NCBI RefSeq assembly: GCF_030463535.1
Contig: NC_132880.1
Location: 43,589,842 to 43,653,841, forward strand
Length of the DNA stretch: 64,000 bases
Reading direction: 5' to 3'
Origin: Salminus brasiliensis
Lineage: Eukaryota; Chordata; Actinopteri; Characiformes; Bryconidae
Shown: positions 33,483 to 45,775 of the stretch, in pieces
How the letters are laid out: each line of letters starts with the position of its first letter
How positions within the stretch are numbered: the first letter of the stretch is position 1
Notes under the pieces: model-generated
The model's input: only the letters and a program-made list of their open reading frames with translations
What the model was told of the DNA's origin: nothing
Databases searched by the model: none
Position numbers and translations under genes: made by a program

Positions 33483-33534
33483 GTTAACAGGCTTTAGCCC
33501 AAGGACTCTACAAATGCTTCTTTGAGCGACTCGG

Positions 33535-33748
33535 TAGAAGGACCACTTTTTTTTATAATAGAGATCAGTGTGAGGGTACACAGCCTTTATATTGGTAAAG
33601 AACCTTTAGATCAAGAGATGGTTCTTTGGGCCTGTAAAACTCTCACTCATTTATTACTAACATGGTTCTTTATGGAATCAGAAGTGGTCCATCTATGGCA
33701 TCGCTCAAAGAGGCCTTTACAGCACCTTTATTTTTAAGAGCATATATG
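33535..33748. mobile_element. MITE family 2 copy in tpmt 3' UTR
   Basis: Contains 'aaagaacctttagatcaaga', 'atggttctttgggcc' and ends 'cacctttatttttaagagca'. It lies between the tpmt stop codon and the AATAAA at 33848, so it would be transcribed as 3' UTR. Confidence 0.65.
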
Positions 33749-33847
33749 TGCCTACACAGTGAGGTGGAGAGAATCACAGACCCATTTACATATTGTATCC
33801 ATTTTATCTACAAGAAACTGGATGTTTTTAGAAGTGAACAGCCCTCA

Positions 33848-33853
33848 AATAAA
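33848..33853 (+). terminator. tpmt: tpmt polyadenylation signal
   Basis: AATAAA, 366 bp after the tpmt stop codon; first canonical hexamer on the plus strand after the stop that I noticed. Confidence 0.6.
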
Positions 33854-33931
33854 AGCGATTCTAATATTTTAATTATATTCCAATAGATATTCCAATCTAA
33901 CCTTTATTATTATTCCATATTCCAACAAGGT

Positions 33932-34206
33932 ACACTCTTAAAATGAAGGTGTTACATTGGGTTCTTTGAGCAAAGCAATAGAAGAACCATCCTTTAAACA
34001 TCTTCAAACATGCATCTCTCCATAAAACATTATGACATCTGGACCTTTAATCCAGTTTCCAGTCCTAATTGGTCATCTACTGTCACACCTACCAAGGATT
34101 GCAAAGTCCAGGACTGGAAACTGGATTAGAGGTCTAAATATGAAGACCTCTGTTCTGTGGCATCAATCAATGGACTCTTTGTAGCACCTTTTATTTTCAA
34201 GAGTGT
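33932..34206. mobile_element. MITE family 2 with a nested foldback
   Basis: Ends are inverted (acactcttaaaatgaaggtg at left; caccttttattttcaagagt at right). Inside, 34042-34066 and 34110-34134 form 25-bp arms with one mismatch. Confidence 0.75.
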
Positions 34207-34443
34207 TAACTGTCTCAGGAACCAGGAACAGCAGTCAGAAGCTTCACCAGCAGAGATTAGTGGATAAAGCCTGACTAATAAAGCCTCTGTATGATTACCT
34301 CATAACTCAAATCTCTGGATATATATCTTTTAATAACATGCACTGAAAGCTAGTGTTAAACACACATCTCGGCCCTAAAGTAAAAAGGCTTTCACTTTTC
34401 ACATCTCCTTCAACATCTGGACGCGTGTTTTCCGTGCTGAAAA

Positions 34444-34565
34444 TCACGAGAAGGCTTCAGCGCGCACCACCTGCTCCAGACTATCCAGTGCGATAGTGAT
34501 CAGATTCTCCAAGAATGATTCAATTTCCTGCTGGACAGCGTGTACAGGAGGACTCCGAGACGAGA
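34444..34565 (-). CDS. Candidate terminal coding exon, unassigned
   Basis: After an acceptor-like 'atcttcag', a 122-nt frame runs 39 codons to a TGA at 34444-34446. It reads SSRSPPVHAVQQEIESFLEN then LITIALDSLEQVVRAEAFS. Composition is protein-like, not repeat-like, and IESFLENLITIALDSL fits the amphipathic RII-docking consensus of A-kinase anchoring proteins. No upstream exon of the same gene was found and I do not recognise the protein. It may be a chance frame. Confidence 0.35.
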
Positions 34566-35254
34566 CTGAAGATATGATGAAGGCGAAAGGAATCCAGATT
34601 CCTTATTACTGATACATCCAGCTATCGCTTGGTATTTTGTTTACACTCTCTCCATTTCACCTCCAGACTGAAAGTTAGTCTCTGCTCAAAGGAACAATTG
34701 CGAGGTGACAGTTATCCATCTCACAGAAAGAATTTCAATTAGAATCTATTGAAAGGATAACCCTACAGATGCAAGATCTCATTTTCAAGGAGGTCCTTTA
34801 AACATGCATACAAGTATATAAAAACACATAAAGATAAAACCATTACATACACAAAAAATGCATGAATACGGTCAACTCACTCACCCTCTCCCACCACCAC
34901 CTTTTAGCACTCAACTCCTGTAACTCAAATAAGAAATCAATTACATCACCACACAAGGCACTTGACAGTGTTTTATACGATGAATGAAGTGAAGATTGAA
35001 CATGCTCAATGTTGTTGTTTTTTTTAAGATGAGAAAGTAACAACAACTGGTAGCTATGTGCTGAATTACATGTATTGTCGAGGAGAGATGGCTAAGAAAT
35101 AGACAACAAATACTAAACAAAAAGGTCTAAAATGAGGCGAGGATGAAGACGCGTAAACATTGGTGAGGCGTTTGAACGATGGACAGGTGGGTATAGACTT
35201 AGAATAAGTGCCCAGTATTGTTTTGTCCTATTTGCAAATGTTTGTGATCGACAA

Positions 35255-36740
35255 TCACAACTGTTGGATGAGGCCGGTGTGTTAACAATGCAGTAGCAAT
35301 GTTGGAAGAGGCCGGTAGCTGAAACGCTAACAGTTGCAGTAGTGGACAAGACCAGTTGCCGGTGAGCTACCAGAGAGGTAGCAATGTGGAACGAGGCCGG
35401 TAACCGGCATGCTAACACCGGGGTAGCGATGTTGGACGGGGGTGGTGTGCTACCACCGAGGATGTGATGTTGGATAAGGCCAGTAGCCGGTGTGTTACCA
35501 CCAAGATACCGATGTTGGATGAGGTCGGTCGACGGAATGCTAGCACTGAGAAAGCGATGTTGGAAGAGGATGGTAACCAATGTGTTATTTGCAAGGTAGC
35601 AATGTTGGGAGAGGCCGGTAGCTGGAGTGCTAATAGTCCGATATTGGACAAGACCAGTTGCCGGTGAGCTACCAGAGAGGTAGCAATGTGAAGCGAGGCC
35701 GGTAACCGGCATGCTAACACCGTGGTAGCGATGTTGGACGGGGCTGGTGTGCAACCACCAATGAAGTGTTGTTGGATAAGGCCAGTAGCTGGTGTGTTAC
35801 CACCAAGGTACCAATGTTAGATGAGGCCTGCAGCCACTGTGCTACCACCAAGATACTGATGTTGGACGAGGTCGGTCGACGGAATGCTCCCACTGAGAAA
35901 GCGATGTTGGAAGAGGATGGTAACCAGTGTGTTATTTGCAAGATAGCGATGTGGGACAAGGCCGGTAGCTGGACTGCTAACAGCATGGTAGTGATGTTGG
36001 ACAAGACCAGTTGCCGGTGAGCTACCAGAGAGGTAGCAATGTTGAACGAGGCCGGTAACCGGCGTGCTATCACCGTGGTAGCAATGTTGGACAGGGCTGG
36101 CGTGCAACCACTAATGAAGTGTTGTTGGATAAGGCCAGTAGCTGGTGTGTTACCACCAAGGTACCAATGTTAGATGAGGCCTGCAGCCACTGTGCTACCA
36201 CCAAGATACTGATGTTGGACGAGGTCGGTCGACGGAATGCTACCACAGAGAAAGCCATGTTGGAAGAGGACAGTAACCAATGTGTTATTTGCAAGGTAGC
36301 GATGTTGGAAGAGGCCGGTAGCTGGACTGCTAACAGTGCAGTAGTGACGTTGGACAAGACCAGTTGCAATGTGTAAAGAGGCCGGTAACCGGCATGCTAA
36401 CACCGTGGTAGCGATGTTTGACGGGGCTGGTGTGCTACCAGCGAGGAAGTGATGTTGGATAAGGCCAGTAGCCGGTGTGTTACCACCAAGGTACCGATGT
36501 TAGACGAGGCTGATAGCCACTGTGCTACCACCAAGATACCGATTTGGAGGCCATTAGACGGCAAGGTACCACGGAGAAAGCGATGTTGGAAGAGTAATGT
36601 GTTATTTGCAAGGTAGCGATGTTGGACGAGGACAGTAGATGTCATGCTACCACAGAGGAAGTGATGTTGGATGAGGCGGGTAGCTGGCATCGCAAGGGAG
36701 CGATGGTAGCAATGTTGGACGAGGCCTCCAAGCCGGTGTT
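35255..36740. repeat. 45-bp-unit minisatellite with higher-order repeats
   Basis: Unit core 'gatgttggacgaggccggta' with markers at 35384, 35429, then 35467, 35512, 35557 and 35602 (45-bp steps with some deletions). Larger blocks recur at about 302, 353 and 330 bp (markers near 35466, 35768, 36121, 36451). The unit is a multiple of three, so it is open in several frames on both strands. No sign that it is coding: no splice sites, and stops fall at unit variants. Confidence 0.9.
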
Positions 36741-37394
36741 TTAGTCTGCAAGCCTATTATCATTACCTTGGAAATGCGTGAGCACTTCTGAAGGGAGAAG
36801 TGTATAGGAGAATTCTAGATTAATAGACCAACAGAAATGTTCTACATTGCTCTGAATAAACTTATTTTACATGAAGTTCCATTTAAAGTTAAGACCAAAT
36901 TTTGCCTTCTCCTGTATAGCCACCATTCTGGAGATACATATTTTTTATTCAACAGCGATGATTTGTTTTGCTGTTCAGTTCAAATATCAAGATTCATTCT
37001 CCAGCACATTTGGATAACATATTTAAGATGATTCCAGTCAGAATGAGTCTTATTTTATTCTCAGATGAAGTTCTGAATGTGTTTGTTTACACATTGCATT
37101 GCATGGCAAATAAACAGTTAGTCAAATTAAGAATAAGTCCTACAGATATATGCTGTTTTTTCCTTCTGCTGAACTACAGATTTTAAAAGGGCAATACAGC
37201 AGAGCAGCAGGAGATGGTTCCATACTTGAGCACAAGATGGCAGTAGAGTGAAATAAAAGAGCCTCATACTGACTGTACCTATACCTTTACTGTAATATGT
37301 AAAGCAGTAGTTCACACATAACAACTGACTGTTTGAGATAAGAGGGGAAATTGTGTAAATGTATTTATTAGCTAACCATTCCTTTAAAGTCCAA

Positions 37395-37600
37395 ACCATT
37401 TGATCAGCCATAACATTAGCACCACCTGCCTAATATTGAGAAGGTCCCCTTGTGCCACCACAACAGATCTGACCATTTGAGGCATGGACTCCACAAGACC
37501 TCTGAAGGTGTCCTGTGATATCTGGCACCAAGACATTAGCAGCAGACCCTTAAAGTTGTACTGTAAGTTGTGAGCTGGGGCCTCCATGGATCACATCAAT
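37395..37600 (-). repeat. DNA-transposon-like interspersed fragment
   Basis: 'gatcagccataacattagca', 'ggcatggactccacaagacc' and 'gaggggcctccatggatc'-type phrases match a repeat I know from many fish genomes. Only a fragment is present. Confidence 0.5.
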
Positions 37601-37879
37601 GACCCTTAGAAGCCCATACCCTGTCACTGGTGCCACCAACCCACCCCTGAGAGAGGAAGGCCGATTGTGCTCTCTGTGACTCCGACTGCTGATGGCAATA
37701 GCAGTAATGGCTAGTGTTGGTATTTCATTGCAATAATTAGTACATGGTTCTGACCAGAGGAGGTTCCCTTGGTTCCTCCCGAGGTTTTTTCGTCTGGCTT
37801 TGAGGGAGTTGAGGGAGTCTACCGTTGCCTTTGACAGACTCCTAACTCTACCTTCTCCCACCTGTGTAACATGGCTCAA

Positions 37880-38345
37880 ATATAAGTGACTCTGGATGAC
37901 ACTCAGCTGGCCACCAACGTCAAGGTTGACTGAAGGTTGTAACATCAGATGACCAAAATTTAATGTTGTGATGTTAAGTAACCACAATCCAACATCTTCC
38001 AGACGTCAGTATGCCATAAAACGTCATATTGACATAAAATATCATAACATTTAAGTCGTAATGTTTGGTGTCCAAAACTAGACGTCTGCTAAACGTCATA
38101 ATGTAAACGTCCACACAACGTGACATTCTAACGCTGTGAGGCATTTACGTGACGTTAAGTAACCAAAACTCAACGTCTGTCTAACGTTGGAGCTTGATGT
38201 CAGCCTAATGTTGTATTTTGGTGGATTTGTAACTTTGATTTCCAACCAAAATGTAACATCTGGACAATGTTGGCCTTTTCCTTAAATTTCAACATCTGTT
38301 CAACGCTCAAGTCCATCTTTCTAACGTCAGATTGACCTACCTACA
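37880..38345. repeat. Degenerate AACGTC/ACGTT-rich repeat
   Basis: The words aacgtc, gacgtc, aacgttg and acatctg recur many times in irregular spacing (for example near 37915, 38003, 38090, 38150, 38190). It resembles a decayed, palindrome-rich element of fishes. Confidence 0.6.
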
Positions 38346-38459
38346 GTGTCTGACCAAGGTCGCCGGACCTTGGTTAGCGAGTCGCCACACAGCAGGTCAG
38401 ATGCGTGTGTGTGTGTGTGTGTGTGTGTGCGTGCGCGCGCGTGCGCGCCCGCCCGTGTG

Positions 38460-39120
38460 TTTACTTTAAATGCAGCTTCGTAGCAGAGACACCTCGAGGG
38501 GCCTGAACCAATCAGAGGCGCCGAGGGGCGGGGCATGTGGGATGTTGCGTGGATGATGGAAAACGGACAATACAGTCCCCAAAAAAGCTGAACCTCCACA
38601 TCACTGAGGGTGGATTTCGGACAGGTCTTAGGACGGACTGTGAAGTGGAGAAGGGGGGGGGGGGAGATGCGCGTGTGATGTTCGGACTGCGGCGCGCGAG
38701 CAGCAGCAGCGGAGGGGCAGCGCCGCGGGGAGTGGATGGACGAGGTGCTGCCGCCGCTGGAGAACGGAGGGGGGACTCGGCGGGCTCGCGCTGCTCTGCG
38801 CTGTTGTTATGAACGGCTTCCTCCGCGGCTTCGCGGCACGAGAGCTTGGGGAAACGGCTCGTGCGTTATAGAACTAAAAGCAGCGCGCGCACGTGAGCGC
38901 AACCCGATCCCCGCCACCACCACCTCCACCTCCACCTCCACCAAAACCATCACCAACACCACCACCACCAGCAGCAGCACCACCACCAAGGGCACCGCGA
39001 CCATTGTAGCCTGCCTGTATTTCATAAGCGCGTGAGCTGCAGCAGCCCCCCTCCCTGCCCTCCCCGTTGTTCTGGAGGAGAGGAGGTGGTCGTCGTTGCT
39101 GGACCCCTAAGAAACCGTTA
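38460..39120. promoter_or_regulatory. CpG-rich block, probable promoter
   Basis: The highest GC and CpG density in the window (for example 38690-38840 and 38880-38920), with GC boxes (gaggggcggggc near 38521). It precedes a donor-like site at 39691 and lies about 11.4 kb upstream of the ext1 coding start. I infer it is the ext1 promoter, but it could serve another gene. Confidence 0.5.
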
Positions 39121-39400
39121 ATGCACGAGGAAGGAGGAGGTGCATAGGATGCGAGGAGCGCGTGCGTTTCTTTCTTGTTTTTTTTTTTCCTTTTTTTTGT
39201 TTTTTCAAACCGGTGATTAAATAATGTGCACGAGCGCCACAACTGGGGGACAATAAACAAACAAACAAAAAAAAAAACAAACCAAATAAATAAACAAACC
39301 AACAAACACCGTGCCTGCGATACCTGAAGCCGTCAGTGTGCGTTACGCCGTAGCCGGACGGAGGGCGGGGCTGGAGAGCGCGTGGCTGAAGAGTGAGTGA

Positions 39401-39461
<61 letters not shown>

Positions 39462-39539
39462 CGCAGCTCCTGCTCGGGCAGTAAAGGGGGTGTCCACTGT
39501 CCACAGTGGAGGGCTTCTCGTGTAGCCGGACTGTAGTGA

Positions 39540-39690
39540 CCACTCAACGGTGGTCTATCATATCACGTGCAGCAGGCAGAGGAGAGGAGAAGAGAGCGAG
39601 GACTTTACACAGAAGAGGTTGAGGAGGATGTGATGTGAGCGTCCCGCGCTCGGCCATTGTGGAGGAGCAGCAGCTCAGCTCCACTGACAG
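39540..39690 (+). other. ext1: Possible untranslated first exon of ext1
   Basis: The sequence ends in a good donor, 'ccactgacag|gtagga' (39681-39696), shortly downstream of the CpG block. At the other side the ext1 start exon appears to begin with an acceptor (ctctgctag|gaaagtg, 51112-51127). Linking them is inference; 5' limit unknown. Confidence 0.35.
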
Positions 39691-39828
39691 GTAGGACCCT
39701 CTCCTCCTTCACAGGTTTGCTGTTCTCCTCCACAGATGGGAGAAGAAGGGCCGTGAACAGACAGCAACAGTTAAAGCCTTATTATCTGAGGGAGCAGGTG
39801 TGTAGTGTTTTTACAATGCTGCTGGGTC

Positions 39829-39859
<31 letters not shown>

Positions 39860-40649
39860 ATATATATATACCCATGTGTGTGTATGTGCTGGCAGATATG
39901 TTGAGGAGACAGCTGTCTATCATCATGCCTGTGATGGACCTTTCTTCTAAACTGGTCCTACGTGCTCTGTTGATGTCTGGCATCTCAGTCCCCAGCTGAG
40001 GAGCAGCCCAGCATTCTAATTTACGCCGTGGCTATCATCTCCTTTAATGAGATCCCAAGACGAGACAGTGCTAAACTGTGGTCAGAACTCAAACTGGCTC
40101 AAAGGCTGGCCGTCCGGCACGCTCACGTCCTGTCTGAGGGAACCTGCTGGTCCAGGGCTTGTTTTTAAATGCAGTTGAGAGAGATGAGATGTTGATGCTG
40201 ATCTCGGGAAAGTGTGATGAATGGTGGCGTCCAGCAGGTTCTGACCTTTGCAGCAGGTCTTGGCATCTAAAATGAATTTTTGGTCCCCTAGAGAGCAGCC
40301 GCTGAAATGAATGGAGTGTCCACCTCCAGCGTGTAGAAGGGGAAAAAAGGGAAGGGGGTAATGGGGAGGGGACGGAAAAATGACTGGAATCTCAGCCCCC
40401 TCAGACAGGGTCCAATAACTCATTCCATAGCGTCATACGGCCTAATGTATGTGACTTCATTTGGGCCAGGGGAAGGTGAAAGGGAGAAGGAGGAGGAGGA
40501 GGAGGAGGAGGAGGAGGAGTGGAGAAGAGGGGGCGTGGAGGGGGGGATGAATAGCCCTGCATTATGGCACAGTGGAGGTTCTGTGCATTCACAGCATCTT
40601 AAACCACCGAGAGCGAGAGGCAGAAATATGCATGTAAAGTATTCGTACA

Positions 40650-40840
40650 GCCGTAACCACTAATGCCACGAGAAGAGCTCTAATTGTCCCGGCCCATCCT
40701 GTTCGTTAATTAGCCCTTGTGGCGTGTGCGCAGGCAGCATATTGTCGGGGCATAATTAATCAAACCGACTAGTAATTATTGTGGTTTGGAAATTAAGACG
40801 TGAGAGGCAGCAGGGGGCTTTCAGCGAAAGGTAAACATCT
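40650..40840. promoter_or_regulatory. Candidate conserved enhancer-like sequence
   Basis: Unique sequence with clustered homeodomain cores (taattgtc, gttaattagc, cataattaatcaaa, agtaattatt) and a forkhead-type ggtaaacatc at about 40830. This composition is typical of deeply conserved developmental enhancers; conservation itself cannot be seen here. Confidence 0.35.
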
Positions 40841-42164
40841 TATTAACTCCGGCGCACCCTTCCAGCCTCTCTTAGACAACAACGTTCGGAGTTCCTTTCT
40901 CCTTTCCTTTCCCCTTCTAGTTTTCCTCTCACGTCTGCAGAATGACTTGAGAGACCCGTGGCAGTTTGGCCAAAACAACACAACAGGAAACACGGCCGGG
41001 TTCTCAGAAGAGCTTACAGTGGACTGATATATTCGGAGTCATTCGGAGGCTGTGTTTGTTCAAAAGCGCATTCTGAGGTGAGGTCAGATGGTGCGGCTGC
41101 GGACGGGGCCGCAGCCCCAGCCACCGGTCAATCTCCTCGCCACAAACATGCAGGCCAGCATGGGCTGCCCCGACGTCGGCGGCGCTGCACAGCCCATAAT
41201 GACAGTGCCACGTTTAATTTTAGCTAAACTTCTCCTCGCTCACCTCACCGCCCCGTTCGTGTTTTTTTTTTGTTTGTTTGTTTTTTTATTTCTTTTTTAT
41301 AGATTATTTTTTTCCCTCCCAGAACAGCCGCCGCCGTCGCCGCTTACACAACTTTCACGTTCCGTCTCAGGCCAGCTGCAGTTCAAGCAGGGGCTGAAAT
41401 CACAGAGCAACCCCAAACACGCTGCCAGCGAGCAGATCCTCTCTTCAAAGACGAGTGTGGTTATTCTGCAATTATAGCTGGGCTAGGCCGACCCAACAAT
41501 CTGGAACAGCAGCTGTGGGCAGAGCCTGTGTATCAGACTCTGTAGGCCCCCTGCCTGTGTTTCCTACAACCTCTCCATTCAGAAGACCTCATCTTCATCA
41601 TAATGAAGCCGGTTACGTTCCAGTGAGTGGGACTGGGTTCTGATTGGTTTCCCTTGTTAAAGGATTGGGCTCTGTGAATGACTGAGGTGAGATTTACTCC
41701 CATATTTTTTATAATCCTATTCACTCGCTTTATACGCCACTGCTCCAGTCTTGGAAGCCTTGCCGTTGCAAGGTAAATGCATCACAGCTTCTCGATACAT
41801 GGTTTTACTGCTTCCTGCTTGGAAAAGCTTCTACACAAAGAACTGATACGGCGTGTGGATAAGTAATCCCCGCTCCGCCTACAAATGCATTGAATGGTAG
41901 CGATGGTTCCGAGGTTGGGCTAGTTTTACAGAACAGTGGCAAAGTGCCATACTACCTGATGATTCAGGAACTGAAGGCTGGAGGCCAGCACAGTTTGGTG
42001 ATTTTCTTGCTCAAGCAAACCTGATTCAACTTGTAAGCCAATTGGCAGCCTTAGTTGGCGTGCTAGAGCTAGAACTCAGCCGTTTCATTACGTTGAAAGA
42101 TGGGAGATCTATAAAGCTTGCCCAACCTCTCAACTAATTTGTAGGGTAGCCTCCATCCATTGTT

Positions 42165-42590
42165 CAAAAATCCAAATTCAAGGGTATTAAAAAATAGTTT
42201 ATCTTGCTTTTGTTGAAGTAACTAAGAGTAACTAAGTCTCTAAGAAGAAGGCTTTCTTCTAGATTTTTGAGTATTGCTGTGAGGATTTGATTGCATAAGC
42301 CACAACAGCATTAGTGAAATCAGGATGTTGGATGATCACCTCCCCAACTCATCCCAAAAGTATTAGATGGAGCACCATCCATCCAGCATCCACAGCTCAA
42401 TACTGGGGGCTTATACCCCTCTTGCCCATGCTTGGCAGTAGGCATGGTGCTAGACAAGCTAGTCCCTGTGTGTGTGTGTGTGTGTTTGTGCATTTGCACA
42501 TCTGTGTCAGCAGTGGGTGCAACTTAAAGTAGCTGAATGCCTTCATCAGAAGGGGTGTCCACAAACATTTGGACATACAGCATAGGTCAA
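42165..42590 (+). mobile_element. MITE family 1 copy, left terminus lost
   Basis: Begins within 'tccaaattcaagggtattaa' and ends with ggtgtccacaaacatttgga then cata. Confidence 0.8.
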
Positions 42591-43644
42591 TTGTGAGACC
42601 AGCACATTGTCGCAACCTGAACCCCATTTCAGCCGTTTGTCCTGACCAGTGAGAAGTCCAGCCACACATTTTGAGAATAACAAGACTGAATGCCAATGGT
42701 TTATGGTCTTCAGAGTGGGAACAGCAGTCATGCAGCCAATACTCTTAGTAACTCTGGCCGCTGTGGGGCAGGAAGAGAGAAAGAATGCCAATAGGGAGAT
42801 CGTTCTTGGAAGTCATATTCTTTAAAATTGATTCATGCTGACACGAAGGTACATTCTTTCCTGTAACCGCGCACTGTCAGATGCCAGCCGCCCCAATGAA
42901 TCGCCAACCAATCACGAGCACCTGTGGCTAATCTGACAGAATCCCCGTCGAGACAGATAGGAAGACAACTTGACCCTGAAGGAAATAATGCCAGTTGTGT
43001 CATCCGCCGTAACAGAGCCATGAAAGATTTCTTTGACAACAGGCACAAGCTAAGGTTTGCCCTCAAGGTTTTTGCATGGGAAGGAGGCAGAGAGAGGATG
43101 AGCTGCGAGTCCAGCTGTCACCGGTCCTCCAAGTGAGAAAACAAACCAGGCGGCTGCCGTCTGGGCTGCGAGCGCGTCAGTCGCCAGGGCCCTGGGAGCT
43201 AGCGAGTCCTGCTAACAACTGCGGAATGCTAGCCCAGTCCACCTGCTTGTTCTTCCCCCTCGAAGCTTCTGTCGAGCTTCAGTAAATCACCTTCTCATGT
43301 ACCCCACTGAATTTCAACGACCTTTCAGTCTCAGGAAGGCTCTTGTCCTGAAGGAGCAATACAGCAATTAGATTGGTGTGTGGTGATCGTTTGCTGAAAA
43401 GTCTAAAACATACTCAGTGAGTTTGAGTATGAATTCCTGCTTTTTTAAATACTTGCTACACCTCCCCTTACCTTCGAGCTTACCTTAATAGCAATGCCAG
43501 TTCAGTCAGGGAAGGATTACGGAAGTCACTTGAGCCACTTTCCAGTTTAACCCACTTTCGCGTGAACTGGTTGAGTTCATGCGTGTCTTTATCAGCATCC
43601 TTCTGCTGTTCCAAATGGAGAATTAGGATTGAGATCCGACATTA

Positions 43645-44127
43645 CGCTACATGGGCAAAAGTATTGGGACATCGCTCATTGTTTCTTCCGAAACCAAGGG
43701 TAAACCCATCTTTCTATTACATTGTGCAGCTTTTGGAGCATTGCTGTGAGGATTTAATTGCATTCAGTGGCAACAGGATGTTGGATGATCACCATCCCAC
43801 CTCATCCCCAACTCCCCAAATCATCCCAAATGTATTGGATGGAGCACCAACCTTCATTCCAGAGAACACTGTTCCACAGCTCCACAGCTCAATACTGTGT
43901 GTGTGTGTGGGGGGGGTGTTGGGGTTGGTTAGACCCCTGTAGCCACACCTGCATTAGGCATGGTCCCAAAGATTCATGTTGATCTGCTCCAGAGAGTCCT
44001 ATTCTATTGGTAGTAGTGTACTTCTCTACAGGGACTAGACTACCTGTGTGTGTGTGTGTATGCATTTGCACATCTGTGTCAGCAATGGGTGCAAATTAAA
44101 GTAGCTGAAGGTCACAAACATTTGAAA
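43645..44127 (+). mobile_element. MITE family 1 copy
   Basis: Starts 'cgctacatgggcaaaagtat' then tgggacat and ends in a shortened 'gtcacaaacatttgaaa'. Confidence 0.8.
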
Positions 44128-44267
44128 CCCAGAAGAGATCGAGCAGAAGCTGTGAAGAAGAGGACTGAGCGGTGGAGGGAAGCAAGAGAAAACGACAGTG
44201 TCAGAGATGGTGATGAAAAAAGAGACACCAGCAGTGACAGAGACTCCGAGACTGAGATGAAGGCTGA

Positions 44268-44371
44268 AAGAAAGAGAGAGAGCGAGAGAGAGAGCGAGAG
44301 AGAGAGCGAGAGAGAGAGTGAGAGAGAGCGAGAGAGAGCGAGAGAGAGCGAGAGAGAGAGAGAGAGAGAGA
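44268..44371. repeat. GAGA/GAGC microsatellite
   Basis: (GA)n interrupted by periodic C (gagagagagc units). Apparent Glu/Arg/Ser-only reading frames are artefacts. Confidence 0.95.
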
Positions 44372-45089
44372 GACTCACTTCTGGCCTCCAACCAGTCATC
44401 TTTTCCTGTCAGATCCAGCCTGGCTCAGCTACCTCCTCTCCCTGGCCGGCTCTTGGGTTCCCCAAGCCCAGACGTGTCCTGGATTTGCATTGTCCTATAT
44501 TTATTAGCTAGGCTATCTTCCTCTTGCTCCCACCATCTATTGCAGGGGATTGCAGGAGCCTCCTTCGCAGTTGGGACAGATGTTTTAACTGCAATCGATT
44601 CGTGAGGAAAATTGAGATTAACTTCACCTGCGAGGCAAGGAAAAGGCGAATGAAAGAAAGGAAGGGAAATCAATGTCTTAACTAAAGGAAGGCATGAATT
44701 ATCGATGAGAGGCATGTAACGGAATCCTAGGCGTCTGAATCCCGACAAATATCTACGCTCGCCGCATAGCACACTGCGAGAGGAGCGTCACGATGCAAGG
44801 AGTGTGTTATTGATCCGCTGCTTACAAATGCGCACAGATAAACACGTCAGGCTGGATTTTTTGGACCTGGATTAAATCTGGTCTTGTCTAGAGGTGTTCT
44901 GCTATTAAAAACCGTATTTAGAACTAGGCCTAGGCTTAATCTGGATCTGGGAGCTTATGTAACCCATGCACTCTTGTGAATACTGCACATGTACTGTAGA
45001 AGGAGCAGTCGACTCTTACCAAAAAGAGGAAGCCGCTCCTGTCTGTCAGTTTTGGGTGTGTGGTTACACAATGGTGTAAATTCAGAAGC

Positions 45090-45550
45090 AGAGTGTCCAA
45101 ATATTTGTGGACACCCCTTCTGATGAATGTATTTAGCTACTTTAAGTTGCACCATGTTGCACACAGCTTGTCTAGTTCCTGTAGAGAAGTACTGCCAATA
45201 CAGTAGGACTCTCTGGAGCAGATAAACATGAACCTATTGGGACCATGCTGCCTAATGCCAGACGTGGGCTAGAGGTGTATAAAGCCCCCCAGTTTTGAGC
45301 TGTAGAGCAGTGGAAGAACTGTGTTCTCTGGAATGATGGTGTTGGTGCTCCATCCAGTACTTTTAAGATGAGGATGCTCTTGTCACTGAATGTAATTAAC
45401 AGCAGTCCTCACTGCAATGCTAGAAAGCCTTCTTCCCTGGACAGTAGAGACAGTTACTCCAACAAAGGCAGGGTCAGCTCTTTTTAAAACCCTGGACTTT
45501 GGAAGAAACAATAAATGAGCAGGTGTCCCGATATTTTTGTCAATTTAGTG
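45090..45550 (-). mobile_element. MITE family 1 copy, inverted
   Basis: Starts tgtccaaatatttgtggaca and ends 'cgatatttttgtcaatttag' then TG followed by TA. Confidence 0.8.
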
Positions 45551-45617
45551 TATGCTGTCACTTCATTGGCTACTACAGGATGCAAGTTGTACAGTTTGGT
45601 GATGAGATTGTTATTTG

Positions 45618-45775
45618 TGATCCAGAGAGTCCTATTGTATTGGCAGTACTTCTCTACAGGGACTAGACAAGCTGTTTGTGTGTGTGTGTATGCATCTCCA
45701 CATCTGCATCAGAAATGGGTGCAGCTTAAGTAGCTGAATGCATTCTTTTGAAGGGGTGTCCACAAACATTTGGAA
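45618..45775 (+). mobile_element. MITE family 1, right-end fragment
   Basis: 'ccagagagtcctattgtatt' through 'ggtgtccacaaacatttgga'; only 70 bp from the preceding inverted copy. Confidence 0.75.

Noticed and set aside
35113-36690. Several open frames of 85-213 codons on both strands
   Set aside because: They follow from the 45-bp unit being a multiple of three. They lack splice sites, promoter context and similarity to any protein I know.
38736-39035. GC-rich open frame in the CpG block
   Set aside because: Composition-driven; frames are open on both strands and none resembles a known protein. Better explained as promoter or 5' UTR.
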